NCBI GenBank assembly: GCA_019096155.1
Contig: JAHCVI010000003.1
Coordinates: 3,472,001 to 3,536,000, forward strand
Origin: Staphylotrichum longicolle
Taxonomy: Eukaryota > Ascomycota > Sordariomycetes > Sordariales > Chaetomiaceae
DNA: 64,000 nucleotides
Reading direction: 5' to 3'
The translations under genes were made by a program, and so were the position numbers. Under the pieces are notes generated by a model that worked only from the letters and a program-made list of their open reading frames with translations, made no database searches and was not told the origin of the DNA. Positions 33,910-44,564 of this stretch are shown in pieces; the first letter of the stretch is position 1, and each line of letters starts with the position of its first letter.

Positions 33910-35563
33910 GACGCTGGACGTCGCCGGCCGTTCGTTTCATTGACTTGGATGGTTGCGGGTGGTGTAATCATGGCGCACACAAGTTAGACGGTCGGGATAG
34001 AATTCAAGGAGAGATGACCAACCACGCCATGCGCAACCACGGCCTTCGAGAAGAGAACACGGGAACTGAAGACGGTTTCGAGATTGCCCCTCGCCCCTCG
34101 ACCCTCGCCCCTCGCCTCTCGCCGTTTCTGGTGTTGGCCAGCGCCATTTTCCCGGATTCGATGGAAGAGCAAACACTCGGAGTGTTTGTGGAGATGGTAT
34201 GGGAAGGATGGCGGGTACGTTCGCTGAGCGGATGGGCGAGTCGAAATGGATGAGATGTCGAAGATTCAGTTTGCCTGGGTGTGGTTGGAGGAGGAATGGC
34301 GAGGCTAGTGGGAGGAGGAAGTTGGGGGGTACCTTCCCGCGGAGGCTTGGAAGGGCTCCGACTCGTCGGACGGATCGGTCAGGAACACCCCAAGCCGGGA
34401 AGGGGCAACCTTGGTCTGAACCACAGATGGCTCGAAGCTGAATCCACCCCCAACAACCGGCAAGAGCACCTGCCCGTGGGTTCCAGCAGGCCCAAACAGC
34501 TTCCAGGTTACCGTGACTTATTATTAGCACAATTCAGAGAGATGAGCTGCTTTCTATCAACGAGGGGCGACTGGCTACCTCATAAATCACATCCGGCTGG
34601 TCCACCAAATCACGGCTTCTTCCATCCCGGTTCTGGGTCCGCCCGCTAAGATTTGCACACCCGGTTTGGGAGACACTGGAGAGACTTATCGCCCAACAAC
34701 ATCACTGGAAATGCCCAACTGTGGCAGCCAGACCAAGGCGCGAAACAGGCTGTGCCAATATCCAACTCCTAGCCCGTTGGACCACCTTATCACTCTCGTC
34801 GACCAAACCTACCGCAGTTAGCATCCAACCTCTGTCGCGCCTCGACCATCGTCCGTACCCGCCATAGCTTACCGGCACTGTGTGCTGGGAAAGGCTGTCC
34901 AAGCTACACCTCCCGTCCCCATCGTCGCTCTCCGCACAGAGCCAAGCCTTCTCGTCCATCGACGATCCAAATGATCAGTACCCGCGGGTGCTGTGAGCAC
35001 TCCCCCGACCCTGGACAGTGGGACCCATCGGTTGGCGCTAGACAGTCAGGTAATTCGGTGCCAGTCCCCGGCCAGCCAAAGCAACCATCTCCAAAGCCGC
35101 GTGGTTCAATCTCAACGATGTCCACATCGTGTCTTCAAGCGGCGCAAGGCAGCTGAAGAAACACCTCAGCTGTGAAGCTGCAGCCAGAATGGAGCTGCGG
35201 AAATCGACTTTTGCCAGCGACGGGGGAGCAGGGGAGCTTGTTCCATGCGCGATGTCTGAGCGTTAGGCCCACCTGCATCGGTGATGGGACTCTATCAACC
35301 AATCAAGACGGCTGGCTGGGCTGCATTGGGGCGCGCCAATCGGTGTGCCAATGGGCTTGCTTGCCGTGTCGATCTGCTTGGGCGTGGCACAAGCAGTCTC
35401 GATTCGCGGCCGAATTTGTGTGCAACATCGCTCATTCTCGAAACCTTCTCGACGCCGACAAGCCTCAATTAACGCCCGATCGCCGCGTTCCCTGTTTGCA
35501 ACCCATCCCTCATCAAACCGCCGAAGCTCCCGCTGCCTCGCCAACTTCGTCATACCGACAACA
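33910..35563. other. Intergenic region between the methyltransferase and AIM41
   Basis: About 1.65 kb with no supported gene. It includes a CCCCTCG-type tandem repeat at 34087-34124. The last 200 bases are the AIM41 leader. Confidence 0.5.
34087..34124. repeat. Degenerate CCCTCG tandem repeat
   Basis: About five units of ccCCTCG/ccTCGAC stand in tandem in non-coding DNA. No function can be read from them. Confidence 0.7.
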
Positions 35564-36157
35564 ATGGCGAGCAGAATCTCCCCCGTCCTCCTCCGGAGCT
35601 TCACCCGGCCAAGCTTGCGCCAGACGGCGTCGCTGCGCGTCGCCCGCGCCGCGTACTCGAGCGACGCCCCGCCGCCGCCGCTTCTGGCAAAACTCAAAGA
35701 TGATCTTAAGACGGCCATGAGGGCCAAGGATACCAACCGCCTCGCCGTTCTCCGCTCCGTGCTCGCTGCCACGCTCAACGCCAGCAAAACAGACAAGCCC
35801 ATCAGGACGGACGCGCAGCTCGTCAGCCTGCTCCAGAAGACGGCAGGGAAGTCACAAGAAGCCGCCCAAGAGGCAAGGGCAGCTGGTCGGGAGGACCTGG
35901 CCGAGAAGGAGGAGGCTCAACAACGCATTCTTGAAGAGTATGCTGCTAGCAGCGGCGTGAGGGAGGTTGGGGAGGCCGAAATCAGACAGCTCGTCGAATC
36001 CACGAAAGCCGCTCTCCTTGCCGAGGGCGTTCCCGAGAAGACACTGGCGGGGCAGGTAACCAAGAAGGTCCTCGCGGCAGGGGGCCCGTTGGACGGTGCT
36101 CAGGTGAACAAGAGCGCGGTGGCCAAGATCATTTTGGAGACTTGCAGACCCCAGTAA
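35564..36157 (+). CDS. AIM41: Mitochondrial GatB/YqeY-domain protein Aim41
   Basis: A single exon encoding 197 residues from the ATG at 35564. The N-terminus MASRISPVLLRSFTRPSLRQ is Arg/Ser-rich with no acid, ending in VARAAYSS, a typical matrix-targeting presequence with a cleavage site. The mature part is the YqeY fold: LLAKLKDDLKTAMRAKDTNR, LAVLRSVLAATLNASKT, a helical AAGREDLAEKEEAQQRILEEY, and a C-terminal AGQVTKKVLAAGGPLDGAQV. Family members resemble the tail domain of the GatB amidotransferase subunit. Yeast Aim41 affects mitochondrial inheritance, and its biochemical role is not known. The ATG chosen is the first that gives the presequence; an in-frame upstream codon at 35345 adds unrelated sequence. 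Confidence 0.9.
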   Translation: MASRISPVLLRSFTRPSLRQTASLRVARAAYSSDAPPPPLLAKLKDDLKTAMRAKDTNRLAVLRSVLAATLNASKTDKPIRTDAQLVSLLQKTAGKSQEAAQEARAAGREDLAEKEEAQQRILEEYAASSGVREVGEAEIRQLVESTKAALLAEGVPEKTLAGQVTKKVLAAGGPLDGAQVNKSAVAKIILETCRPQ

Positions 36158-36867
36158 GGCTTCAGAAGCATGGGCCGCAACAAAAACAACAACTGTAACA
36201 TATGTATACTATCACAAGCAGGTAGACACGGCGCCTTTGGTGGGGTGGACTGTGCGGCTGCCCGGGTGACCGGACTCGCCTACCAAGATACCCACCGATC
36301 TCAGGATCTCTTCTCTCTTCTCATCATTGGCTCGATCTTCGTCTTATGATGCGTGTTATCGAAATGTGGGAAATGGACGGATTGGAAGGGATCAGCAGGG
36401 GCAGCGTCCCCGTATGACGGACACAAGTCGTCACTCCACGCGATCTGTGGGGGAGTGTTGGCGATGACCTAAAACCATCCTCCCCCGGCCAGTCAGACCA
36501 CCGATGATGCAGTGCATCGAGCTTTGTGTGCCCTGCATTGACCGCCTTGTATCGTCGGTTACAGTATCCGCAATACCCTCCCCGAGTCAGGACGTATCGC
36601 AGAGCTCGCATACGACGCTCATCTGTGCCCATTCCTCGTATGATACGACGGGTTATCGTACTGCCACCGGGCGACGTTCTTTACTTTAGTCTCGCTGGGA
36701 TCCGTGGGAGTGGGCGCCAAACGTACTCCTCCTACTTTCAGAGGCCGTAGATTTAGGCCGCGTTGTCGAGGTTTCATGTCAAATCACCGGCACACATATT
36801 GTTTTTCACCACGAACCTCACCCTCCTCAAATCGAACACTCAATCCTCACCTGTCCCGCCTCCAACC
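36158..36867. other. Intergenic region
   Basis: About 0.7 kb with no supported gene. A perfect 13-base inverted repeat, TCGTATGATACGA, lies at 36637-36649. Confidence 0.5.
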
Positions 36868-37566
36868 ATGACCACCCCCCTCTCAACCTACCTCACCCTC
36901 CAGGGCGACAACATCACCCTCACCACCCCGTCCCCGACCCCCTCCCTCCGCACCACCGCCACCACAACATCCACCGCCAACCTCAGCAACCCACCCTCCC
37001 CGACCCCATCTCACGACCCGGAACCCCACCGCGGCCGCAAACGCCGCCGCGTCTTTGACGACCACCCTTTCCTCCTCACCACCACCACCACCTTTCCGCA
37101 GCTCACCACCACCAGCAGCAAACCGAACCCAGGCTCAACCGAATCCTCCACCTTCCGCGGCCGCCGCCGCCACCGCTCCACCTCCGTCCCCGCCGCGTCC
37201 TCGTCGACGACGACGGCATCCTCGACGCCCACGGGAGCAGCAGCCCTGTCCCGCGCGCTGTCGCTGTCGTCGTCGTCGCCGCGCGACGGACAGGCTCAGG
37301 CCCAGTCACAGACACAGACGCAGCAGCAGGGCACGATGATGCGGTTCCTGCGGGTGGTGCAGATTGAGCGGGAGAGGGAGAGGAGCCGGAGCCGGAGGCG
37401 GAGGAGGCGGAGCCAGAGCCCGTCGCGGTCGAGGTCGCCTGTTCCTGCTTCTGCTGCTGCTGCGGGGGTGAAAGGGGTAGGGATGGGGTGGGGATGGGGA
37501 TGGGGATGGGAGGAGGAGGAGGAGGAGGCAGAGGACGAGGAGTCGGGGGCGGGAGCATCGGGTTGA
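36868..37566 (+). CDS. Disordered RS-rich hypothetical protein
   Basis: A frame of 232 residues from the ATG at 36868 (MTTPLSTYLTLQGDNITL). It is Thr/Ser/Pro-rich at first, with a basic KRRRVFDDHPF block. It then has an Arg/Ser-alternating segment (ERERERSRSRRRRRRSQSPS), a GWGWGWGW run and an acidic tail. The RS-like stretch recalls splicing-factor or chromatin-associated regions, but no folded domain is present. Its frame is open, and the start context (aaccATGacc) is good. Because the composition is low in complexity, it could be a chance frame. Moderate confidence only. Confidence 0.5.
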   Translation: MTTPLSTYLTLQGDNITLTTPSPTPSLRTTATTTSTANLSNPPSPTPSHDPEPHRGRKRRRVFDDHPFLLTTTTTFPQLTTTSSKPNPGSTESSTFRGRRRHRSTSVPAASSSTTTASSTPTGAAALSRALSLSSSSPRDGQAQAQSQTQTQQQGTMMRFLRVVQIERERERSRSRRRRRRSQSPSRSRSPVPASAAAAGVKGVGMGWGWGWGWEEEEEEAEDEESGAGASG

Positions 37567-39216
37567 GGTTGAGGTCGAGGTCGAGGTCGGGGTTGGGTCG
37601 GTGGTTGGTGAATTCGGTTGCGGTCAAGGTTCATGAGGTATGGATGTGTTGGTGATGACTGACTGTGCAAGTGTGTGAGTGAGTGAGTGAGCTGGGTCGC
37701 AAGTGGGGGTGGGGTTGGGGTGGTGGTGGCCCGGCAGTTGAGGGAGGAGAGAGGGTGGGGTGCAGGTGTAGGAGTGGGGTTGGGAGGAGGTCAGCGGGGG
37801 AGTCACGAGGTGTGAGGGACGAGGGACGGGGGGTGTGGGATTCCGGTTTTTTTTCTCTCCTGGGTTTTGGTGTTTCCGAGGGGGGCCTTGACGCCTGGAG
37901 ATTCAAGGTTGATGGAAGGGCAAAAATCAGTGCCAGCGTTGAGTTTAAAACGGAGGATGGGTTGCTTTTATTTTGGGGATCCCTTTTTTTGACCGGTTTT
38001 TTTGTACTGGAAACATTTGAGGTCTAGCGATCTGGTTGGTTCGGGCTCAACATGGAAGTGAAGGCTCAGATTGGGGTTTGTCACCTTGAGGGCTGCTGGG
38101 TGCGGGGCTCACCGCGATGCGACCCATGTACGTATCTGCCTTACGTACGGGCTGCACACCAGATTGGCAGACAGGGCGTTTCGAGGGGATCAGCTCTTGC
38201 TCGGCGATCCAGCGATCCAGCGCCATGAAGCATCTTGCAGGAATCTGCCGCCTCTGACGCAGGGTCTATCTTATGCATCTCGTGGGGCGCATTGTTAAGG
38301 GTTCAAGAGTCAGAACGACACGCCACAACTTGATCATTCTTGAAAACCTTTGCACTCTGCATTGAAAACACGCTTGCGGTTGGAAATCTTCAAGGCAGCC
38401 TCGTCCAAAAGCCCGTTGTTCAGCTTCTCGAACAGCCAAGGCCCGTTTCCAGCCCGGCACGTGCCTCTGTGGCCGCTGCAAGCCTGCAATCTGTGCTGGG
38501 TCACGCGGGCCTATCGCGGCCGGCCGATTGCGATAAAGCTGTCTCTGGCATCCAAAAAGTGACGGCAACAGCAAGAACATCGACACCCGTTTCCTCCCAT
38601 GTTCCTGTGGGTTTGAAGGTCGCTTTCGTGCCTTCCCGGCCCATCTTTCTACTGAAAAGCCCAAATGTAATTCCATGCCAATTTTTGGCCCAACGCGCCA
38701 ACCCAAACAACTCCTCGCCGGCTCTATTCACTGGCATCGACTTCCACCATTCTGCCCCTCCATCTCCAGGGACCTCTCAGTCCTCACTCCCAACATCCGC
38801 TCCCCCACCAGAATACCAACTCGCTCACCCGTCGCTCGCCAGCATACCGACAGCACGAAACACGCTTCACGAAAAAATCTTCAGCAGCGGCCGTGACCAG
38901 ATTTTCCTGCTTCTGATGACTTTGGGTGGTTTATCCTGCAGCTTTGCTGGTATTTCTGGCACTGATAAAGGCACCGCGCTGTTCAGCGGGCGCTGGTAGC
39001 CAGGCCACACCTCGGTGAACCTTCAGGTTAGTTGCCTCAGGTCTAGACTTCCCTGACCCTCACCGCCCGAGTCGCGACCCCATCATTTCCTTCACGCAAC
39101 TTTTCCAACTCTTGATCTTCATTTCGCCAGCTGCGACCTAGGGCTTTGTGCTGACTTGATTTGCAGACATATCCTCACCACCAACAGAGCCTCAACACAC
39201 AGCAGAGTGAGGCGAC
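37567..39216. other. Intergenic region upstream of the SNF2 gene
   Basis: About 1.65 kb. G-rich, GGTCGAGGTCGAGG-type repeats (37565-37600) follow the RS-rich frame. No further gene is recognised. The last 200 bases form the pyrimidine-rich leader of the SNF2 gene, which may include a non-coding intron. Confidence 0.5.
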
Positions 39217-42200
39217 ATGTGGAGCCCGGCCGCGCTGCTGAACCCCAGTAAGGCTGGGGCAGCGCCCCCGGCCAGGCCGCAGTCCGCCGGGGCCATTCCA
39301 GCGGCATCGACTCATCCTCTTGCATCGCCACAGCCAGAGATGACCTTCCAGTTCTCCTACCCCAACGAACCCTTGGATGTGGACTTCGTGGGCATTCCCG
39401 CCGCGCCCCAGGCGGCCAACCTGGGCCAGAACGTCCCACAACACCACCCGCCAACCATGCCCATCTTCCAGCCAGGGAACGCGTTCAGCTACAACATTGA
39501 GCGCTTGCATAATGTGCAGGACCGCATAAATGTGCCGCAGCCGAAGCGCAGGAAAACCATGAATGAGAACGACCCCCAACCCTCCCTCACAACCCATCAC
39601 TCTTTCGCCGGGGTCGGGAGCAGCATTCTCACCCAGCACCTCAAGCAGGAGCAGCTTGGGGGCATGAGCCAGCCGAGACCGGCGCCCAAGTTCGAGACCA
39701 TCGATCTGACCGATGGGGACTCGGAGTCTGCCTCGCTGGTCCAGACCCCCAAGGACCCCATCAAGGACGAAGAGGTCTGCTATGGAATGGTTGAAGGCGC
39801 CTCGATTAACGGTCACAGGGTCCCTGAACCGAAGCCCGGTATGGTCTCGATTAATGGTGACACCTACTGGCCGCAGGTTAAGGTTGTGCTGAAGCGCAAG
39901 GCGGATGAGCAAACGAACAAAATCTACGTCTACGATCACACGCGCCAGATCTTTGGGACAGTAGATGCAAAGACGGCAGAGTGTCTGGCGCCGCTCTTGG
40001 ACTCGGCGCTCCAGATACGGACAGACTGCCGGATTCCCACCAGACGGAAGCTTCCTGGCGAGCAAGTCGGTCAACCCATCTCGACCAGGTACAAGTTCGA
40101 CCTCATGGTGTACGGACCCCGCAAGTACGCCAACCAGGTTGGCGCCCATCTCATGTCGAGGAAGGCGAACCTTGTGAGCCCGCCGCGCGTCGACCCAGGT
40201 GTCAAGGTTTTCAATCCCATGGCGAAAGAAAACCGGGCCCCCGCGGTTACTCGCTTGAGCAGCGCCAGCAGCAGCCATCAATACCGCCCGCCCCCGGTGG
40301 CTCGCTCGGTAGAGGAGATTCGCTCAGAAGTCTTGGGCGTGTTCGACTCCCTCACGAAGTCGGAGGAGCTGCCTGAGGCCGACGCTGATGCCCGGGTCCG
40401 GACACCTCTCCTCAAACACCAACGGCAGGCCCTCTACTTTATGACATCTCGGGAATCGGAACAGCTGCCGGACGCTGGCAAGGCCATCGTCACCTCCACG
40501 TGGCAACGCAAGAAGGACCGCTTTGGTTCCGTCGTCTATTACAATGTCGTCACGAACCAAACCCAGCGGGAGCAGCCTCCGCCGACCCTGGGTGGTATTC
40601 TGGCCGATATGATGGGGCTGGGAAAAACCCTGAGCGTGCTGTCGCTCATCACGAAGACCCTCGACGCCGCAGAGCGATGGTCACAGCTTCCGCCCGTGCA
40701 GCCGAGAGCACCCCCCGAGCGCAAACCACAAAATGCTTCTCAGTACGCCTCACACCAGTTCGAGGTACCGCGGCCTGCATCTTTTGATCTAACGCCGCTG
40801 CGGCACAACGCAAAGGCGACGTTGCTCCTCTGTCCTCTGAGCACCGTCACCAATTGGGAAGAGCAGATCAAGCAACACATCAAGCCTGGTACAATCACCT
40901 ATCACATTTACCACGGCCCCAACCGGATCAAGGACGCTGCACAACTTGCCCAGTTCGACTTGGTCATTACCACGTATGGTTCCGTCGTCAGCGAGCTCAA
41001 CTCGCGAATCAAGAAGAAGCGTGGCATCTACCCCCTTGAGGAGATTGCTTGGTTCCGCATCGTGCTCGACGAAGCTCACACGATTCGTGAACAAAACACA
41101 CTAGCGTTCAAATCCGTCTGCCGGCTTCAGGCAAACCGTCGGTGGGCCGTCACCGGCACTCCGGTCCAGAACAAACTGGAGGATCTCGCGGCGCTTCTCG
41201 CATTTTTGCGTTTGAAGCCCTTTGATGAGAGGAGCAAGTTTCTGCAGTTCATTATCCAACCATTCAAGATGGCAGACCCGGAGATTGTCCCCAAACTCCG
41301 CGTGCTCATCGACACAATTACGTTGCGGCGGCTCAAGGACAAGATTCACCTTCCCGCTCGTACAGACGAGGTTATCAGGTTGGACTTCAGCCCAGAGGAG
41401 CAGCGGGTCTACGACTGGTTTGCGAAGACGGCTCAGGACCGTGTTCGTGTCTTGACTGGTCAAGCCATCGGCCAAGACCGCATCGTAGGTGGTCGAACCA
41501 TGATTCACATCCTGCGGTCCATCCTGCAACTCCGATTGATATGTGCCCATGGCAAGGATCTGCTCAACGACGAGGATCTTGCTGACCTTCAGGGCATGAC
41601 GGCCGACACGCCCATCGATCTTGATAGCGACGACGAAGACCAGAGGCCTGTGCTTTCAGAGAAGAAGGCATACGAGATGTTGTATCTCATGCAGGAGGGC
41701 AACAGCGATAACTGCTCCCGGTGTAACTGCAAGTTCGGCGCGGCTGAGGAGGACGACCCCGAGTCCGATCGCCAGGACGACGTCCTCGGATACATGGGAC
41801 GCTGCTTCCACACATACTGCCCGTCCTGTATCAAGCTGCTGCGGAACGAGCAAAACGGCTGCGACGAGTGCGCCCTGCTCGACAAGTCTTCTTGTGTTGA
41901 GCTGCGACGCAGGCGTGCTGACCTCGAGCACGAGTCTCGTGTCGCCAAGAACAAGGGAGGCACAGGCAAAGTCATCCCTGACGATCGCTACAATGGCCCG
42001 CACACCAAGACTCGTGCCCTCATCGAGGAGTTGCTGGCCAACAAGGAGAGGAGCGCCATGTGTCCCGCAGAGTCGCCTTTCAAGTCGGTCGTCTTCTCCG
42101 GCTGGACCTCGCATCTCGACCTCATCCAGATTGCGCTGGATAGCGCCGGAATTACCTACACCCGACTTGACGGCAAAATGTCACGCCCGGCTCGGAACGC

Positions 42201-42558
42201 CGCCATGGATGCATTCCGTGACGATCCCTCGGTGCAAGTCATCTTGGTCAGCATCATGGCTGGCGGTCTGGGTCTCAACCTGACTGCCGGCAATAGCGTC
42301 TTCGTCATGGAGCCGCAGTTCAACCCGGCTGCCGAAGCACAGGCTGTCGACCGCGTGCACCGGCTGGGTCAGACTCGCGCCGTCCGCACCGTCCGCTTCA
42401 TCATGAAGGACAGCTTTGAGGAGAAGATGCTCCAGCTGCAGGACAAGAAGAAGAAGCTTGCTAGCCTCAGCATGGATCGCGACCCCAACGACAGAATCGC
42501 CGATCGCACCGAGGCCGCGAGACAGCGCTTGATGGATCTGCGCAGCCTCTTCAAATAA
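39217..42558 (+). CDS. Rad5/HLTF-like SNF2 ATPase with internal RING finger
   Basis: A single exon of 1113 residues. After a disordered leader with KRRK near residue 105, residues about 185-330 form a HIRAN-like module (CYGMVEGASINGHRV, IYVYDHTRQIFGTVD). The SNF2 core starts at LLKHQRQALYFM. It has motif I DMMGLGKT (Lys470), LLLCPLSTVTNWEEQI, DEAH at 618-621 and AVTGTPVQNKLEDLAALLAF. A C3HC4 RING is inserted at about 834-887 (CSRCN, CFHTYCPSC, CDEC). The helicase C part reads VVFSGWTSHLDLI, TRLDGKMSRPAR and VDRVHRLGQTRAVR. HIRAN, SNF2 and inserted RING together are the hallmark of Rad5/HLTF, which ubiquitinate PCNA and remodel stalled forks. Fungi hold several paralogues, so direct Rad5 orthology is not certain. 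Nuclear localisation is inferred. Confidence 0.9.
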   Translation: MWSPAALLNPSKAGAAPPARPQSAGAIPAASTHPLASPQPEMTFQFSYPNEPLDVDFVGIPAAPQAANLGQNVPQHHPPTMPIFQPGNAFSYNIERLHNVQDRINVPQPKRRKTMNENDPQPSLTTHHSFAGVGSSILTQHLKQEQLGGMSQPRPAPKFETIDLTDGDSESASLVQTPKDPIKDEEVCYGMVEGASINGHRVPEPKPGMVSINGDTYWPQVKVVLKRKADEQTNKIYVYDHTRQIFGTVDAKTAECLAPLLDSALQIRTDCRIPTRRKLPGEQVGQPISTRYKFDLMVYGPRKYANQVGAHLMSRKANLVSPPRVDPGVKVFNPMAKENRAPAVTRLSSASSSHQYRPPPVARSVEEIRSEVLGVFDSLTKSEELPEADADARVRTPLLKHQRQALYFMTSRESEQLPDAGKAIVTSTWQRKKDRFGSVVYYNVVTNQTQREQPPPTLGGILADMMGLGKTLSVLSLITKTLDAAERWSQLPPVQPRAPPERKPQNASQYASHQFEVPRPASFDLTPLRHNAKATLLLCPLSTVTNWEEQIKQHIKPGTITYHIYHGPNRIKDAAQLAQFDLVITTYGSVVSELNSRIKKKRGIYPLEEIAWFRIVLDEAHTIREQNTLAFKSVCRLQANRRWAVTGTPVQNKLEDLAALLAFLRLKPFDERSKFLQFIIQPFKMADPEIVPKLRVLIDTITLRRLKDKIHLPARTDEVIRLDFSPEEQRVYDWFAKTAQDRVRVLTGQAIGQDRIVGGRTMIHILRSILQLRLICAHGKDLLNDEDLADLQGMTADTPIDLDSDDEDQRPVLSEKKAYEMLYLMQEGNSDNCSRCNCKFGAAEEDDPESDRQDDVLGYMGRCFHTYCPSCIKLLRNEQNGCDECALLDKSSCVELRRRRADLEHESRVAKNKGGTGKVIPDDRYNGPHTKTRALIEELLANKERSAMCPAESPFKSVVFSGWTSHLDLIQIALDSAGITYTRLDGKMSRPARNAAMDAFRDDPSVQVILVSIMAGGLGLNLTAGNSVFVMEPQFNPAAEAQAVDRVHRLGQTRAVRTVRFIMKDSFEEKMLQLQDKKKKLASLSMDRDPNDRIADRTEAARQRLMDLRSLFK

Positions 42559-44564
42559 GCTCTCGTCTCGACAATGCTCGACGCAACACTCGCATCTTTT
42601 TCAGTTTTCGCGATGAGTCCCTTGGGGCTATTCTCTGATCGTAAGACACGCCTCAGGCGCAACGACAACGGCACAACGTACACATATAAGGCTTCATAAG
42701 CATCGGATGGCCGGCAAACGATTCGCACGACGTCACGATCAATTACACAATCAAATATCAGTATCCTTCTCGCATTACATCGGCCTAGGGGACAACGGGT
42801 GGGCATCACGGGCATCTTCCATTTCACAAGCGCATTTTCAGGCGGTTCGTTCATTTCAGGGGAGCTGGGGAGCTCCGGAGCAACACGGTTAGGATCAGGG
42901 AGGGACTGCATGGCATGGCGAAGGGGTAGGGGTCCATCGGGCTGATAAGGCACTGCGTGGTTTTGGTCGGCGGGGCAGGCATTTAGTGGGCATCTTCGGG
43001 TTCTTCTCAGAACACATTCCGCTCCTCTTTTGGTGCGTCTCAGACATAGATCTCCTTCGTGGGCAGGGTTGGGTCGGGGCTGGATGGTATCGTTGCGTTT
43101 CCTTTTTTTCGAGAGACAGTCAGCATTAATTCTAGACACTCATCATTCTACTTTTGTGGTCTTGCGCTTGCGCTGGCGTTTTCGTTCAGAGGGGCTTCGA
43201 GGGGGGCTCGAGATGTGAGATGTGACGGGATATGTCAGGTTTCACCCTTCTGGTCTACTGAAGGACGACTATTCAAGTGCTACCAATGCCCAAATTATGG
43301 TCGCTTTGCATCACCACGGTCGTCAACTACCTGACCTTCCGAGACCCCCCTTTCCTCCTCCTCCTCGGCTATCCTGCTCCCTCATCACATGGGTCGTATC
43401 AACCACACCAGAGATGAAGTACGTCAATCACTTCGCGTCACAACGGGCTTGCCGAGGTGAAGGGACAAAACAGGAATCAAATCACCACCGAATTCTGTGA
43501 CCTGTGGGAAACCAGAGAACCGGAAACCACCAACCAGGTACCTAGGTACTTACCTAGGTTAGGTGGTGATGTGATTTTCCCTCCCTCCCGTCTCCTCCCG
43601 TCTCCTCCCGACCGAAACCACGCCACACAAACAGACACACGGGACTCCCTCAACAACCCCAACACAAACATAAGGTACCTTGCTTGAGCACTCCAACCCG
43701 TCCAGTCCCCAACGCAGTCCCAACCTGATCCCATCTCATCATCATCCCACCGCTGACATCATCACGTCCTTTCCCCCAAGGTACATACCAACCGGGACGT
43801 ACTCAATGAGACCCTCGGACGAACGTCACTACGGAAATTAAACCCCTGCCCCTCCTTTTTTACTCAGGTACATACCCTTACCTACCTGACCTACTCAACG
43901 TAGGTACCTTGTCTGAGCTTGTGTAGAATTCTCAACCAACCCTCCGCAAGGGGGGACTAAACAAACCCCTGCCGGGGAAGTGGAGGTTGGCAAGCTGGCA
44001 GAATACAAACACTCCCATTCACAATGTCAAAAATGATACAGGACTCGAGTAAATATTGCTGCGTGGAAGGGGATGAGAAGGGATTGATTGCCCAGCATAA
44101 TCTGCAATTTTGAGTCTTGAAGTCTGTGTATGTTTTAAAAAAAAGTCTCAAGTCTTGGAAAGTGCGTGGATGACATCTGTGTAAGACTACTTTACGCAAG
44201 GACGACAGCATGTGTGCCCAATTCTACAAGATAACACAGGGACAAGTTGACGTCTCTCAGGAAGAAGAAGGCAAAGAAAGGTTGGTCTTCTGAACTTGTT
44301 CATTGTATTTGCCACCGTCGTTAATACCTAAAAACCATGCTGATGACCACGCCATGAATGAATGAGAGGAAGACCCCAAGCCCAATTGTCCCCCCTTATC
44401 TCGTAACGCCACAGAAAAAGACCCAGAAGCAAAGCGAACTTTTACCCTCAATGACCATTACCGCCAGTGCAGTCTGAGAGTTGGGGTGAACCCGCCCCTC
44501 GACTGTTATTAAGCGTCCAAAATGCAAAACATTGCGACTTGTTGAATGCTGCAAATCGGTGCGC
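42559..44564. other. Intergenic region between convergent SNF2 and OLE1 genes
   Basis: About 2 kb, more AT-rich in its right half. It contains clustered CCTAGGT/GGTACC words at 43536-43565 and 43866-43912. No gene is supported. The right end is OLE1 3' sequence. Confidence 0.5.
43536..43565. repeat. Nested CCTAGGT palindromes
   Basis: The 12-base palindrome GTACCTAGGTAC (43538-43549) is followed two bases later by ACCTAGGT (43552-43559). Related gtacc/cctac words recur at 43679, 43864-43912. Such words are common in Sordariomycete intergenic DNA, to my knowledge. They could be remnants of a small repeat. Confidence 0.65.

Noticed and set aside
39175..40281. 368-codon minus-strand frame
   Set aside because: Antisense of the SNF2 gene, whose motifs are clear on the + strand.
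42369..43139. 256-codon minus-strand frame beyond the SNF2 gene
   Set aside because: Half is antisense to the SNF2 gene. The rest is Arg/Pro-rich without a recognisable domain or clear start.
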